Assembly: GCA_038245795.1 (NCBI GenBank)
Contig: JBBRSC010000138.1
Span: 1 to 8,916 of the forward strand
DNA: 8,916 bases
Source: JBBRSC01 sp038245795
GTDB lineage: Bacteria > Actinomycetota > Acidimicrobiia > Acidimicrobiales > Microtrichaceae
Direction: 5' to 3'
Below, one piece after another: positions 1-6,139 of the stretch. Position 1 is the first letter of the stretch, and every line of letters begins with the position of its first letter. The notes under the pieces were generated by a model. That model saw only the letters and a program-made list of their open reading frames with translations, searched no databases and was not told the DNA's origin. The translations under genes were made by a program, and so were the position numbers.

Positions 1-290
1 CACATGCCCCGCAGGATCTGCGAGAGGATCACGCCGGAGTTGCCGCGCGCCCCCATGAGCGAGCCATGGCTGATCGCCTTGCAGGTCCCGGACATGTCGC
101 GGTCGGTCCGCTCGTCGAGCTCACGCACCACCGATTCGACGGTGAGGCCCATGTTCGTTCCCGTGTCGCCGTCGGGCACGGGGTAGACGTTGAGGCGGTT
201 TATCGCCTCCCGGTGCGACCGCAGGGCCTCGGCGTAGCGCCCCATCGTCTGTTCGAGCGATTCCGCATCGAGGACTGCAACAGCCATCAT
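1..290 (-). CDS. DAK2/DhaL-domain protein, FakA (YloV)-like, N-terminal part only
   Basis: This is the N-terminal ~96 residues of a protein that continues beyond the left edge. The reading frame has NVYPVPDGDTGTNM at about residues 33-46 and GARGNSGVILSQILRG at about 80-95. These are the nucleotide/metal-binding signatures of the DhaL (DAK2) fold seen in FakA/YloV, the ATP-binding subunit of fatty acid kinase, and in dihydroxyacetone kinase subunit L. Known FakA proteins phosphorylate fatty acids held by a FakB carrier; whether this one does cannot be told from the fragment. Two ATGs are adjacent (290 and 287) with no strong Shine-Dalgarno, so the exact start is open. It diverges from rpmB, and rpmB next to a DAK2 gene is a recurrent bacterial arrangement. 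Family is confident; substrate is not. Confidence 0.88.
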   Translation of the reverse strand, partial: MMAVAVLDAESLEQTMGRYAEALRSHREAINRLNVYPVPDGDTGTNMGLTVESVVRELDERTDRDMSGTCKAISHGSLMGARGNSGVILSQILRGM

Positions 291-422
291 GGCTCGGCGA
301 TTGCGGACGCCCGAGGGGTGCTCATCGGCTGGGATCGTAGCCCCGGTTGGGAACCGAGCCTCGCAACGGCTATCGTCGCTCGTTCGTCACGACGACGGTC
401 GAGTCCCACGAGAGGTGTTCCG
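291..422. promoter_or_regulatory. Divergent intergenic region between the DAK2 gene and rpmB
   Basis: These 132 bases must hold the promoters of both divergent genes. I see no convincing -35/-10 pair. Short inverted repeats occur on the rpmB side: CGGTT/AACCG at 344-348/352-356 and GGCT/AGCC at 327-330/339-342. They are too short to name. A good Shine-Dalgarno (AGAGGTG, 411-417) sits 5 bases before the rpmB ATG. Confidence 0.4.
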
Positions 423-617
423 ATGGCATCGAAATGCGAGATCTGCGGCAAGAAGCCGTCGTTCGGCATGGCGGTCAGCCACTCGCACCGCCGCACGAAG
501 CGCCGCTGGAACCCGAACATCCAGCGGGTACGCGCGGTGGTGAACGGCACGACCAAGCGCCTCGACGTCTGCACCGGTTGCCTCAAGTCCGGCAAGGTGC
601 AGAAGGCCGTCCACTAG
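423..617 (+). CDS. rpmB: 50S ribosomal protein bL28
   Basis: The 64-residue basic protein has the length and layout of bL28, a large-subunit ribosomal protein. It starts MASKCEICGKKPSFG, has the conserved SHSHRRTKRRWNPN segment (19-32) with IQRV after it, and ends VCTGCLKSGKVQKAV. Cysteines at 5, 8, 50 and 53 form two CxxC pairs, so this is the zinc-ribbon ('C+') version of bL28 rather than the cysteine-free version some bacteria use under zinc limitation. The ATG is 5 bases after AGAGGTG, which fixes the start. A longer in-frame extension upstream exists but does not look like protein of this family. It is divergent from the DAK2 gene and followed by a small cold-shock-like gene. Confidence 0.97.
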   Translation: MASKCEICGKKPSFGMAVSHSHRRTKRRWNPNIQRVRAVVNGTTKRLDVCTGCLKSGKVQKAVH

Positions 618-671
618 ACCTGCGCCGCCCGATTGACCTCCCGAGGTGCCGGCCAAGTACATTCGCCGCTT

Positions 672-935
672 GTGCAGGGAGTGATCAAGGCCTACGACCC
701 GACGACCGGCGACGGCTCGTTGCTCCGCGACACCGATCTCGCCGAGTTCGAGCTCGCCCGCGACGCCCTCCACGGCTCGGTGTTCCGCATGGTGCGCCAA
801 GGCCAACGGGTCATCTTCGATCTGGACGAGCGCGAGCAGGCGACGCGCATTCGCCTCGGCTCCGAGGTCGACATGGGAACGCCCGGCTTCCCCGCCGCTC
901 ATCCCGACGACAACCAGCACCCGCAGGGCGGCTGA
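672..935 (+). CDS. Small cold-shock-domain-like protein
   Basis: The frame encodes about 87 residues starting MQGVIKAYDP (GTG at 672), followed by TGDGSLLRDTD, EFELARDAL, GSVFRMVRQGQRVIFDLD and IRLGSEVDMGTPGF. The order of a GxIKxYDP strand, a GDG turn, a VRQGQRVIFDLD strand and a terminal strand fits the five-stranded cold-shock (OB) fold. Such proteins bind nucleic acid, but here the RNP1 position normally KGFGFI reads GDGSLL and RNP2 has no aromatics, so classical single-strand binding is doubtful. The C-terminal ~15 residues are polar tail. A TTG at 633 would add 13 residues; that segment overlaps a small hairpin (636-647) and lacks family features, so GTG 672 is preferred although neither start has a good Shine-Dalgarno. 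The start is the weakest part of this call. Confidence 0.68.
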   Translation: MQGVIKAYDPTTGDGSLLRDTDLAEFELARDALHGSVFRMVRQGQRVIFDLDEREQATRIRLGSEVDMGTPGFPAAHPDDNQHPQGG

Positions 936-1011
936 GACCGTCGCGCTCCGCGGCGCGTCGCCCACGCGGATTATCGCCGCCGCAAGTCACACGGTTACCA
1001 TCGATGGGACC

Positions 1012-1114
1012 GAAGGAGAGGCGTAGAGGCCATCTGTGAGGTGGATACCTCCTATCTCCTTTTCCGTCCCACTCGAACGACAAACGTGTCGACAAAGGCG
1101 TCGTCGGAGGTCTC
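1012..1114 (+). promoter_or_regulatory. pckG leader with alternative base-pairing segments around the Shine-Dalgarno
   Basis: The pckG Shine-Dalgarno is GGAGGT at 1106-1111, four bases (from GGAGG) before the ATG. Its exact complement ACCTCC lies upstream at 1047-1052 and could hide it. GAGGT at 1038-1042 is complementary to ACCTC at 1047-1051 with a 4-base loop, and could free the ribosome site instead. An outer arm pair GAAGGAGA (1012-1019) and TCTCCTTT (1055-1062) encloses the inner hairpin. The complementarities are direct reading; a regulatory switch is inference. I recognise no known riboswitch class. The rest of the 936-1114 gap shows no clear promoter hexamers. Confidence 0.35.
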
Positions 1115-2923
1115 ATGACTGCGAACACCACCAACCAGAAGTTGCTCGACTGGGTCACGGAGTGGACCGAGATCCTCCAGCCCGACACGGTGGAGTGGTG
1201 CGACGGGTCTGACGACGAGAAGCAGCGACTGTCCCAGCTGCTGGTCGACACCGGCACGTTCGAGCCGCTGAACGAGGCGATCCGCCCCAACAGCTTCCTC
1301 GCGCTCTCCGACCCCGGCGACGTCGCCCGGGTGGAAGACCGCACCTACATCTGTTACGAGAACGAGGCCGACGCCGGACCTACCAACAACTGGCGGCCGC
1401 CGGCCGAGATGAAGACCGAGCTCTTGAAGTTCTACACCGGCGCCATGAAGGGACGGACGATGTACGTCGTGCCGTTCTCAATGGGTCCGCTCGGGTCGCC
1501 GATCGCCCACATCGGCGTGCAGCTGACCGACTCGCCGTACGTCGCCGTCAACATGCAGGTCATGACGCGCATGGGCCGGGGCGCCCTCGACGTGCTCGGC
1601 GCCGACGGCAAGTTCGTCCCGTGCGTCCACTCGGTCGGCTACCCGCTCGTCGACGCCGACGGCCGCGCCCGCGACGAGGTCCCGTGGCCGTGCGACGCCG
1701 ACAACAAGTACATCGTGCACTTCCCCGAGACCCGCGAGATCTGGTCGTACGGCTCGGGCTACGGCGGCAACGCCCTGCTCGGCAAGAAGTGCTTCGCGCT
1801 GCGCATCGCCTCCACGATGGCCCGCGACGACGGCTGGATGGCCGAGCACATGCTCATCCTCGGCCTCACCCCGCCGAACGGCGAGAAGAAGTACGTCGCG
1901 GCCGCCTTCCCGTCGGCCTGCGGCAAGACCAACATGGCCATGCTCATCCCGAGCCTTCCCGGCTGGAAGGTCGAAACTGTCGGCGACGACATCGCGTGGA
2001 TGAAGTTCGGCGACGACGGTCGCCTCTATGCCATTAACCCCGAGTACGGATTCTTCGGCGTGGCTCCCGGAACGTCTGAGGCCACCAACGCCAACGCCAT
2101 GGCCTCGATACACGAGAACTGTGTCTTCACCAACGTTGCCCTCACTGATGACGGCGATGTCTGGTGGGAGGACATGACCTCTGAGGCGCCGGCACATCTC
2201 ATCGACTGGAAGGGCAACGACTGGACCCCCGAGTCCACGACGCCCGCAGCGCACCCCAATGCGCGTTTCACCGCACCAGCGTCACAATGCCCGTCAATCG
2301 CGCCGGAATGGGAAGACCCAGCCGGTGTCCCGATTTCGGCGATCCTCTTCGGCGGACGCCGCGCGACCAACGTGCCGCTCGTTACCGAGAGCTTCAATTG
2401 GCAACACGGCGTCTTCCTCGGATCGATCCTCAGTTCCGAAAAGACTGCCGCGGCGGCGGGCAGCGTTGGTGACGTCCGCTTCGACCCCTTCGCCATGTTG
2501 CCGTTCATGGGGTACAACGTCGGTGACTACATCAACAATTGGTTGACCATCGGCAACGCTGCTGACGAGTCGAAGCTTCCGAAGCTGTTCTGGGTGAACT
2601 GGTTCCGCAAGGACGGCCACGGCAAGTTCATGTGGCCGGGCTACGGCGAGAACAGCCGGGTCCTCAAGTGGGTCATCGAACGGGTCAACGGAACCGCCGA
2701 TGCAGCCGAAACCCCCATCGGCAATGTTCCCACGGTGGCCGCGCTCGATCACGCCGGGCTCGACATCAGCGATGCCGCGATCGCCGCGTTGCTGTCGGTC
2801 GACAACGACGCGTGGCGGGGTGAGGTGACCCTCGTCGAGGGTCATTTCGATTCGATCGGTGAGCGACTGCCCACCGAGATGCGCGACGAACTCAAGCAGC
2901 TCGAGAAGCGCCTCGTCGACTGA
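1115..2923 (+). CDS. pckG: Phosphoenolpyruvate carboxykinase, GTP-dependent
   Basis: This 602-residue cytosolic enzyme interconverts oxaloacetate + GTP with phosphoenolpyruvate + CO2 + GDP at the gluconeogenesis/anaplerosis node. Length matches the family (about 600-620). The P-loop with catalytic cysteine reads FPSACGKTN (C269, K271). By constant offset from the vertebrate enzyme the Mn ligands are K225 (LLGKK), H245 (AEHM) and D292 (VGDDIAW). Guanine-stacking aromatics correspond to F497, F505 and Y510 in the FRKDGHGKFMWPGYGENSR region, which separates it from the ATP-dependent family. The ATG follows GGAGG by 4 bases. The next gene starts one base after the stop, implying coupling. Codon usage changes sharply near 1973: about 2 A/T-ending codons in 164 before it, about 45 in 195 after, although the protein looks continuous and intact. 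Confidence 0.98.
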   Translation: MTANTTNQKLLDWVTEWTEILQPDTVEWCDGSDDEKQRLSQLLVDTGTFEPLNEAIRPNSFLALSDPGDVARVEDRTYICYENEADAGPTNNWRPPAEMKTELLKFYTGAMKGRTMYVVPFSMGPLGSPIAHIGVQLTDSPYVAVNMQVMTRMGRGALDVLGADGKFVPCVHSVGYPLVDADGRARDEVPWPCDADNKYIVHFPETREIWSYGSGYGGNALLGKKCFALRIASTMARDDGWMAEHMLILGLTPPNGEKKYVAAAFPSACGKTNMAMLIPSLPGWKVETVGDDIAWMKFGDDGRLYAINPEYGFFGVAPGTSEATNANAMASIHENCVFTNVALTDDGDVWWEDMTSEAPAHLIDWKGNDWTPESTTPAAHPNARFTAPASQCPSIAPEWEDPAGVPISAILFGGRRATNVPLVTESFNWQHGVFLGSILSSEKTAAAAGSVGDVRFDPFAMLPFMGYNVGDYINNWLTIGNAADESKLPKLFWVNWFRKDGHGKFMWPGYGENSRVLKWVIERVNGTADAAETPIGNVPTVAALDHAGLDISDAAIAALLSVDNDAWRGEVTLVEGHFDSIGERLPTEMRDELKQLEKRLVD

Positions 2924-2924
2924 G

Positions 2925-3164
2925 ATGGCGGTTCGTGCGTACGTTCTGATCCAGACCGAGGTGGGCCGGGCGGGAGCTGTTGCCGCGGCAGTCCGGGGGA
3001 TCCATGGGGTGGACTCGTCGGATGACGTCACCGGCCCGTACGACGTGATCGCCCGGGCCACGACCGACAGCATCGAAGAACTCGGTCGCGTGGTTGTGAC
3101 CAAGATCCAGCTTGTCGACGGCATCACCCGCACCCTGACCTGCCCCATCGTCAGCCTCGACTGA
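2925..3164 (+). CDS. Stand-alone Lrp/AsnC ligand-binding (RAM) domain protein
   Basis: The 79-residue protein (MAVRAYVLIQTEVGRAG...TLTCPIVSLD) is a complete RAM/AsnC ligand-binding domain without a helix-turn-helix. The pattern is an initial AYVLIQTE strand, the helix containing VAAAVRGIHGV, the GPYDVIARA strand characteristic of Lrp effector domains, a helix with SIEELGRVV, and a final strand with GITRTLTCPIV. In full-length Lrp/AsnC proteins this domain binds amino acids and forms dimers and octamers. Stand-alone copies occur in actinobacteria and archaea with mostly unknown roles. The ATG is one base after the pckG stop and lacks a strong ribosome site of its own, so it is probably translated by coupling with pckG. 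A metabolite-sensing role tied to PEP carboxykinase is inference. Start and family are confident; function is not. Confidence 0.87.
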   Translation: MAVRAYVLIQTEVGRAGAVAAAVRGIHGVDSSDDVTGPYDVIARATTDSIEELGRVVVTKIQLVDGITRTLTCPIVSLD

Positions 3165-3172
3165 TTCTTTCA

Positions 3173-3215
3173 CTGGCTGCTCAATCCCTGCGTTTCGGGG
3201 GAGTTTTACAGCCAG
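3173..3215. terminator. Hairpin between convergent genes, likely bidirectional terminator
   Basis: CTGGCTG at 3173-3179 pairs with CAGCCAG at 3209-3215. Inside, CTC and CCC on the left can pair with GAG and GGG on the right around a TGCGTTTC loop. The structure begins 8 bases after the stop of the RAM-domain gene and ends 20 bases before the stop of the minus-strand membrane gene, which suits a shared terminator. There is no long U-tract on either strand. Confidence 0.55.
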
Positions 3216-3234
3216 AGCGCTTTCGGCAGGGCCG

Positions 3235-3600
3235 TCAGTTGGGCTTGATGACCAGGGCGCGGATACAGAGGCCCATGAGGAACAACCCGCCGAGTCCGTA
3301 GAGCAGGTACATCCACGCCACCAATGATTGGCGGTAGGCGAACAGCAGACCGACTGTCAGCACCGCAACGAAACCGTAGAACATGTGGAACGACGCAGAC
3401 CGAAACTGCGACGGTTCGACGATCGCCACGCCGAGCGCCACCTGCACGAAGATCGTCAGCTCCGCGACGATCACGAACCACCACAGCTGGCGTCGGCGGA
3501 GCGCAGGAAGCCAGTGGGCTCCGAGGGCCCAGCAGCCCGCCGCGGCATTGGCGAAGATCGTCACATAGGCCCACGAATGATGGACGTCAGTCAGGGTCAC
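3235..3600 (-). CDS. Small integral membrane protein with four predicted helices, function unknown
   Basis: The 121-residue protein starts at GTG 3600, with GGAG (3606-3609) five bases upstream, which supports this start. Hydrophobic segments lie at about residues 10-30, 40-61, 70-89 and 95-116, giving four transmembrane helices with a basic loop RRRQ near 35-38 and a short tail ending VIKPN. Histidines at 7, 8, 29 and 72 lie near membrane boundaries or in helix 3 (FHMFYGF); two could in principle bind haem, but no known cytochrome motif is present. It follows the ferritin-like gene by 51 bases on the same strand, so the two may be co-transcribed and end at the 3173-3215 hairpin. I do not recognise the family. 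Coding evidence is the membrane pattern, the ribosome site and the fitting position. Confidence 0.75.
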   Translation of the reverse strand: MTLTDVHHSWAYVTIFANAAAGCWALGAHWLPALRRRQLWWFVIVAELTIFVQVALGVAIVEPSQFRSASFHMFYGFVAVLTVGLLFAYRQSLVAWMYLLYGLGGLFLMGLCIRALVIKPN

Positions 3601-3651
3601 TACTGCTCCATCGGGCGCGACGGCACCCCGAAACGTGCGGCGATGCGCTGG

Positions 3652-4497
3652 TCAGTTCGATGGGCTGGTCGCTGCGCCCGCCATGACCTGCGCCTCGGCA
3701 TAGGCCTCAGCAGCGGTATCGACCAACGATGAGATCTCGTCCTCCGAGAAGCCGGCGAGGGTCCGGAACTTGCGGGCGAGATGAACCGGACTGTCGTCTG
3801 ATTCTCCTCGGAAGCCACCAAAGCTGAAGAGCTTGTCAACGGTTCGTTGGAAGTCGAGCGCACGGGCCCGACGATCCGGGTCCTCGGCGGTGATGGATCG
3901 CAACCAGTCGGAGCCCATCTTCACGTGGGTGACTTCGTCCGCGAGCATCCAGTCCTCGCAGAAGGTCAGCACCGGGTCGTGAGTGGCGATTCCGAACTCA
4001 CGCATGGTGTTGAACACGTCGATGGCGAGGCCTTCGAGCGCACGGTTCACGCCCGCGAGACGCATCACGGGGTCTTCATTGCAGGCGGCGGCGTACAACA
4101 TCGTCTGCTCCGCGAACTCTCCTACCTCGGTGCCCATGTGATCGCCGAGCTTGATCGAGATCTCGACATGTCGAGCTTCATCCCAACATTGGCGAGCCAT
4201 GTCGAGCTTGAGGGCGAACGGAACCTGGTCGGCGGCGACCGGACCGCGACTCGGGGCGGAGTCGAAGTCGAAACACGTGCGACCAGCGCCTTCGAGCGCC
4301 TGGATCTCGCCCACGAAGATCCCGTGCATCAATTGTCGGGCGCCATCGGGTGCCTCGTACTGCTCGGAGGTGAAACCCCGCCGTGCCGACCGAGAGTCTT
4401 CTGTGCCGTTGCGTGGATCGAAGATGATGTCCTCGATGTTCACGTGTTGAAATCGCTCGTCACGAGCGAGTTCGGCGACCGGCAACATTCGTTTCAT
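3652..4497 (-). CDS. Ferritin-like di-iron protein, function unknown
   Basis: The 281-residue protein carries the ligand pattern of a four-helix di-iron bundle: E64 (GEIQALEG), E107 and H110 (DEARH), E155 (RALEG) and E188 and H191 (DEVTH), i.e. E, ExxH, E, ExxH. Proteins of this superfamily include oxygenases, rubrerythrin-like peroxidases and DUF455-type proteins; the sequence alone does not choose between them. There is no signal peptide, so it is probably cytoplasmic. ATG 4497 is preferred because AGGA lies six bases before it; an ATG at 4530 adds 11 residues (starting MPTGAPRTG) with no ribosome site. The C-terminal part (after about 205) is helical and lacks known motifs. It precedes the membrane protein gene by 51 bases, suggesting joint expression. 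Di-iron binding is a strong inference; substrate is unknown. Confidence 0.85.
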   Translation of the reverse strand: MKRMLPVAELARDERFQHVNIEDIIFDPRNGTEDSRSARRGFTSEQYEAPDGARQLMHGIFVGEIQALEGAGRTCFDFDSAPSRGPVAADQVPFALKLDMARQCWDEARHVEISIKLGDHMGTEVGEFAEQTMLYAAACNEDPVMRLAGVNRALEGLAIDVFNTMREFGIATHDPVLTFCEDWMLADEVTHVKMGSDWLRSITAEDPDRRARALDFQRTVDKLFSFGGFRGESDDSPVHLARKFRTLAGFSEDEISSLVDTAAEAYAEAQVMAGAATSPSN

Positions 4498-4570
4498 GTC
4501 GAGTCCTGTTCTCGGCGCACCCGTTGGCATCCGGCGCGCTCATGAACTTCAGCGTAGCGCTCGGTGTGCC

Positions 4571-4600
4571 TGTTGCCCGGCCTGCGCAGTGCCGGGAACA
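4571..4600 (-). terminator. Hairpin after the PIG-L deacetylase gene
   Basis: TGTT (4571-4574) and CCCGGC (4576-4581) pair with GCCGGG (4591-4596) and AACA (4597-4600), with G4575 bulged and a 9-base loop. It starts 7 bases beyond the stop of the minus-strand deacetylase gene and lies before the ferritin-like gene. No U-tract follows, as is common for actinobacterial terminators. Confidence 0.55.
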
Positions 4601-4607
4601 CATCAGA

Positions 4608-5402
4608 TCAGAGCAGTGCGGTCGCCATGGGAGCATCAACGGCTCGGGAAGAACCGTGCTCGATGAACCACTCGGTTCCGAAGGCCCGGGAGAACATCTC
4701 CTCCGGCATCTTCATGAAGAAGGAATCATCGTTGATCTGGCTGGCGTGGCAACGCATCGACGATCGCTTCTGGAACGTGAACGCTGCGACATCGACAGCG
4801 TGGGTGATATCCGCCTCCGCCTTACCGAAAGTGTCGCGCTCCCCCTCATCTGGCATGTCGGTCTCATCGAATTCACCGCTCTCGCGCGCCGCGAGAATGG
4901 ACTCGCGAATGGCATCCCGGTTCATGGTCGCCTCGAACACTCGGTCGATGCCGGCGATCTCAGCGGCGCGGATTCCTACTCGATGCACCTGGATGTGATC
5001 GGGGTGCCCGTATCCCCCGTGATCGTCGTACACGGTCAGGACGTCGGCGTTCTCCTCGAGCAACAGAGCGGCGAGTTTCGTCGCCGCATCCTCGACGTCG
5101 GCCTGCCAGAAACACGAGGGATCAGTGTTGGTGTGCTCGCCAATCATCCCCGAGTCGCGATACCCGAGGAACTCCACTCGATGGAGGCCGAGGGCCTCGG
5201 CCGATGCCAGCGTCTCGGCCGACCGACGCTCACCCAAGGTCTCCCCGGGAGCCAGAAACCCCTCTGCCACCTCGCCGCACTCTCCCCGGGTCGCGGTCAC
5301 GAGGACGACTCGGTGACCATCGGCGATCGCCTTGACCATCGTCCCGCCCGTCGAGATCGACTCGTCGTCGGGATGGGCATGAAGACAGACGATGGTGGCC
5401 AT
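4608..5402 (-). CDS. PIG-L/LmbE family zinc deacetylase or amidase, Mca/MshB-like
   Basis: The 264-residue protein starts with the PIG-L signature AHPDDES (9-15) and carries YRDSGM (81-86), YDDHGGYGHPDHIQVH (125-140) and KRSSMRCHASQ (212-222). By analogy with MshB the zinc ligands are H10, D13 and H136, with D12 as general base and H133 assisting. In actinobacteria this family includes MshB, which deacetylates GlcNAc-inositol in mycothiol synthesis, and Mca, which cleaves mycothiol S-conjugates in detoxification. The GGYxHPDH segment and the R-x-H-A-x-Q C-terminal motif look more like Mca, but the protein is about 25 residues shorter than typical Mca, so the exact substrate is open. ATG 5402 places the motif at the usual distance from the N-terminus; its ribosome site is weak. 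It is cytosolic, with hairpins on both sides, implying a separate transcription unit. Confidence 0.9.
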   Translation of the reverse strand: MATIVCLHAHPDDESISTGGTMVKAIADGHRVVLVTATRGECGEVAEGFLAPGETLGERRSAETLASAEALGLHRVEFLGYRDSGMIGEHTNTDPSCFWQADVEDAATKLAALLLEENADVLTVYDDHGGYGHPDHIQVHRVGIRAAEIAGIDRVFEATMNRDAIRESILAARESGEFDETDMPDEGERDTFGKAEADITHAVDVAAFTFQKRSSMRCHASQINDDSFFMKMPEEMFSRAFGTEWFIEHGSSRAVDAPMATALL

Positions 5403-5451
5403 GTGCTCAGACTACCGATCGAAGCAACCCGATTCCGACGCGCCTCCACCG

Positions 5452-5496
5452 ACTGCGAACGCCGGACCACCCGTTGGGTGGTCCAGCGTTCGCAGT
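5452..5496 (-). terminator. Very strong inverted repeat, likely intrinsic terminator of the lipocalin unit
   Basis: CTGCGAACGC (5453-5462) pairs with GCGTTCGCAG (5486-5495), and GGACCACCC (5464-5472) pairs with GGGTGGTCC (5476-5484). Only C5463/A5485 is mismatched, the loop is GTT, and A5452/T5496 adds one more pair. The stem of about 20 bp lies 36 bases beyond the lipocalin stop and 50 bases before the deacetylase start, all on the minus strand. There is no U-tract. It could also act as a binding site or a processing site. Confidence 0.72.
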
Positions 5497-5531
5497 TCGC
5501 GCCACTGGTCAATCGGGGCTCACCACCATCG

Positions 5532-6080
5532 CTACAACTGCGGCGTTGGGGTGATCGCTCCGATGTTCACGCCCTTGGCCGCTGCCCGATCGAGGAGATC
5601 CTGATAGGCAGCTGGTGACACGCTCTTCGTGCGTGAGAGAAGAAAGCCACTCTGACCGGAGGGATCGCTCACGATGGCCCACTGGTAGTTGGGATCCAAG
5701 TCGACGATCCAGTAATTCCCAGGGGGTTGCGCTGAGTTCGTGCCAGAGAACGACACGTTGAGCCGAGCGAAGCTCGAATCAACCGGAACCGCCGATCCGA
5801 GGACCGACGATTCGGGCCCTATCGCCGAGAAGTACCGACCAGTGTTGAGAACGATGATCGCCGTCCCGTCGGCGTTCAGGGAGTAGTTGGCAGTGGAATT
5901 CACGAGACCGACCGAGAAGAACTGCTTGACGCTGCCGAGCTCGTACCAGGTGCCGATATAGCGGGTCGGATCGACAGACGAGACCGTGGTGGTTCTCGCT
6001 GGCCCTGAGAATGGCATCGATGCGCAGCCTCCAAGAATCAACAAGCTCAGCAGGACGGGCGCAACGGACTTCTTCAACAT
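5532..6080 (-). CDS. Lipocalin-family lipoprotein (Blc-like)
   Basis: The 182-residue protein has a lipoprotein signal peptide: basic MLKKS, hydrophobic core VAPVLLSLLI, then lipobox LGGC with lipidation at C19. The mature part contains the lipocalin first-strand motif GTWYEL (43-48), and later NYWIVDLDPNYQWAIVSDP (122-140) and LLSRT (147-151), which match strands of bacterial lipocalin Blc. Such barrels carry lipids or other hydrophobic ligands at the cell envelope. ATG 6080 is chosen because it opens the signal peptide and has GAGGG just upstream; a longer in-frame extension to 6473 runs antisense-like through the racemase gene and is rejected. It follows the racemase gene by 59 bases and ends before the strong 5452-5496 hairpin. 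A role in handling lipid substrates of the neighbouring enzymes is inference. Confidence 0.92.
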   Translation of the reverse strand: MLKKSVAPVLLSLLILGGCASMPFSGPARTTTVSSVDPTRYIGTWYELGSVKQFFSVGLVNSTANYSLNADGTAIIVLNTGRYFSAIGPESSVLGSAVPVDSSFARLNVSFSGTNSAQPPGNYWIVDLDPNYQWAIVSDPSGQSGFLLSRTKSVSPAAYQDLLDRAAAKGVNIGAITPTPQL

Positions 6081-6139
6081 GCTCCCTCTTCGTCGAAATT
6101 CGCCCCGACGGATGCGACGGAGACCCAATTCACGATGGG

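Noticed and set aside
327..382. Several short inverted repeats upstream of rpmB that could suggest a leader regulator
   Set aside because: Arms are only 4-5 bases and mutually overlapping, as expected by chance in G+C-rich DNA.
971..1001. TTATCG and TACCAT as a possible pckG promoter
   Set aside because: The hexamers are poor matches with a 19-base spacer; not strong enough to list.
2294..3148. Minus-strand frame of 284 codons across the pckG end and the RAM gene
   Set aside because: Both plus-strand genes are certain by motif; the antisense product is arginine- and valine-rich without motifs.
4524..5618. Long plus-strand reading frame (364 codons) opposite the PIG-L deacetylase gene
   Set aside because: Its product has no recognisable motifs and mirrors the codon phase of the deacetylase, which has clear catalytic motifs; it is an antisense shadow typical of high G+C DNA.
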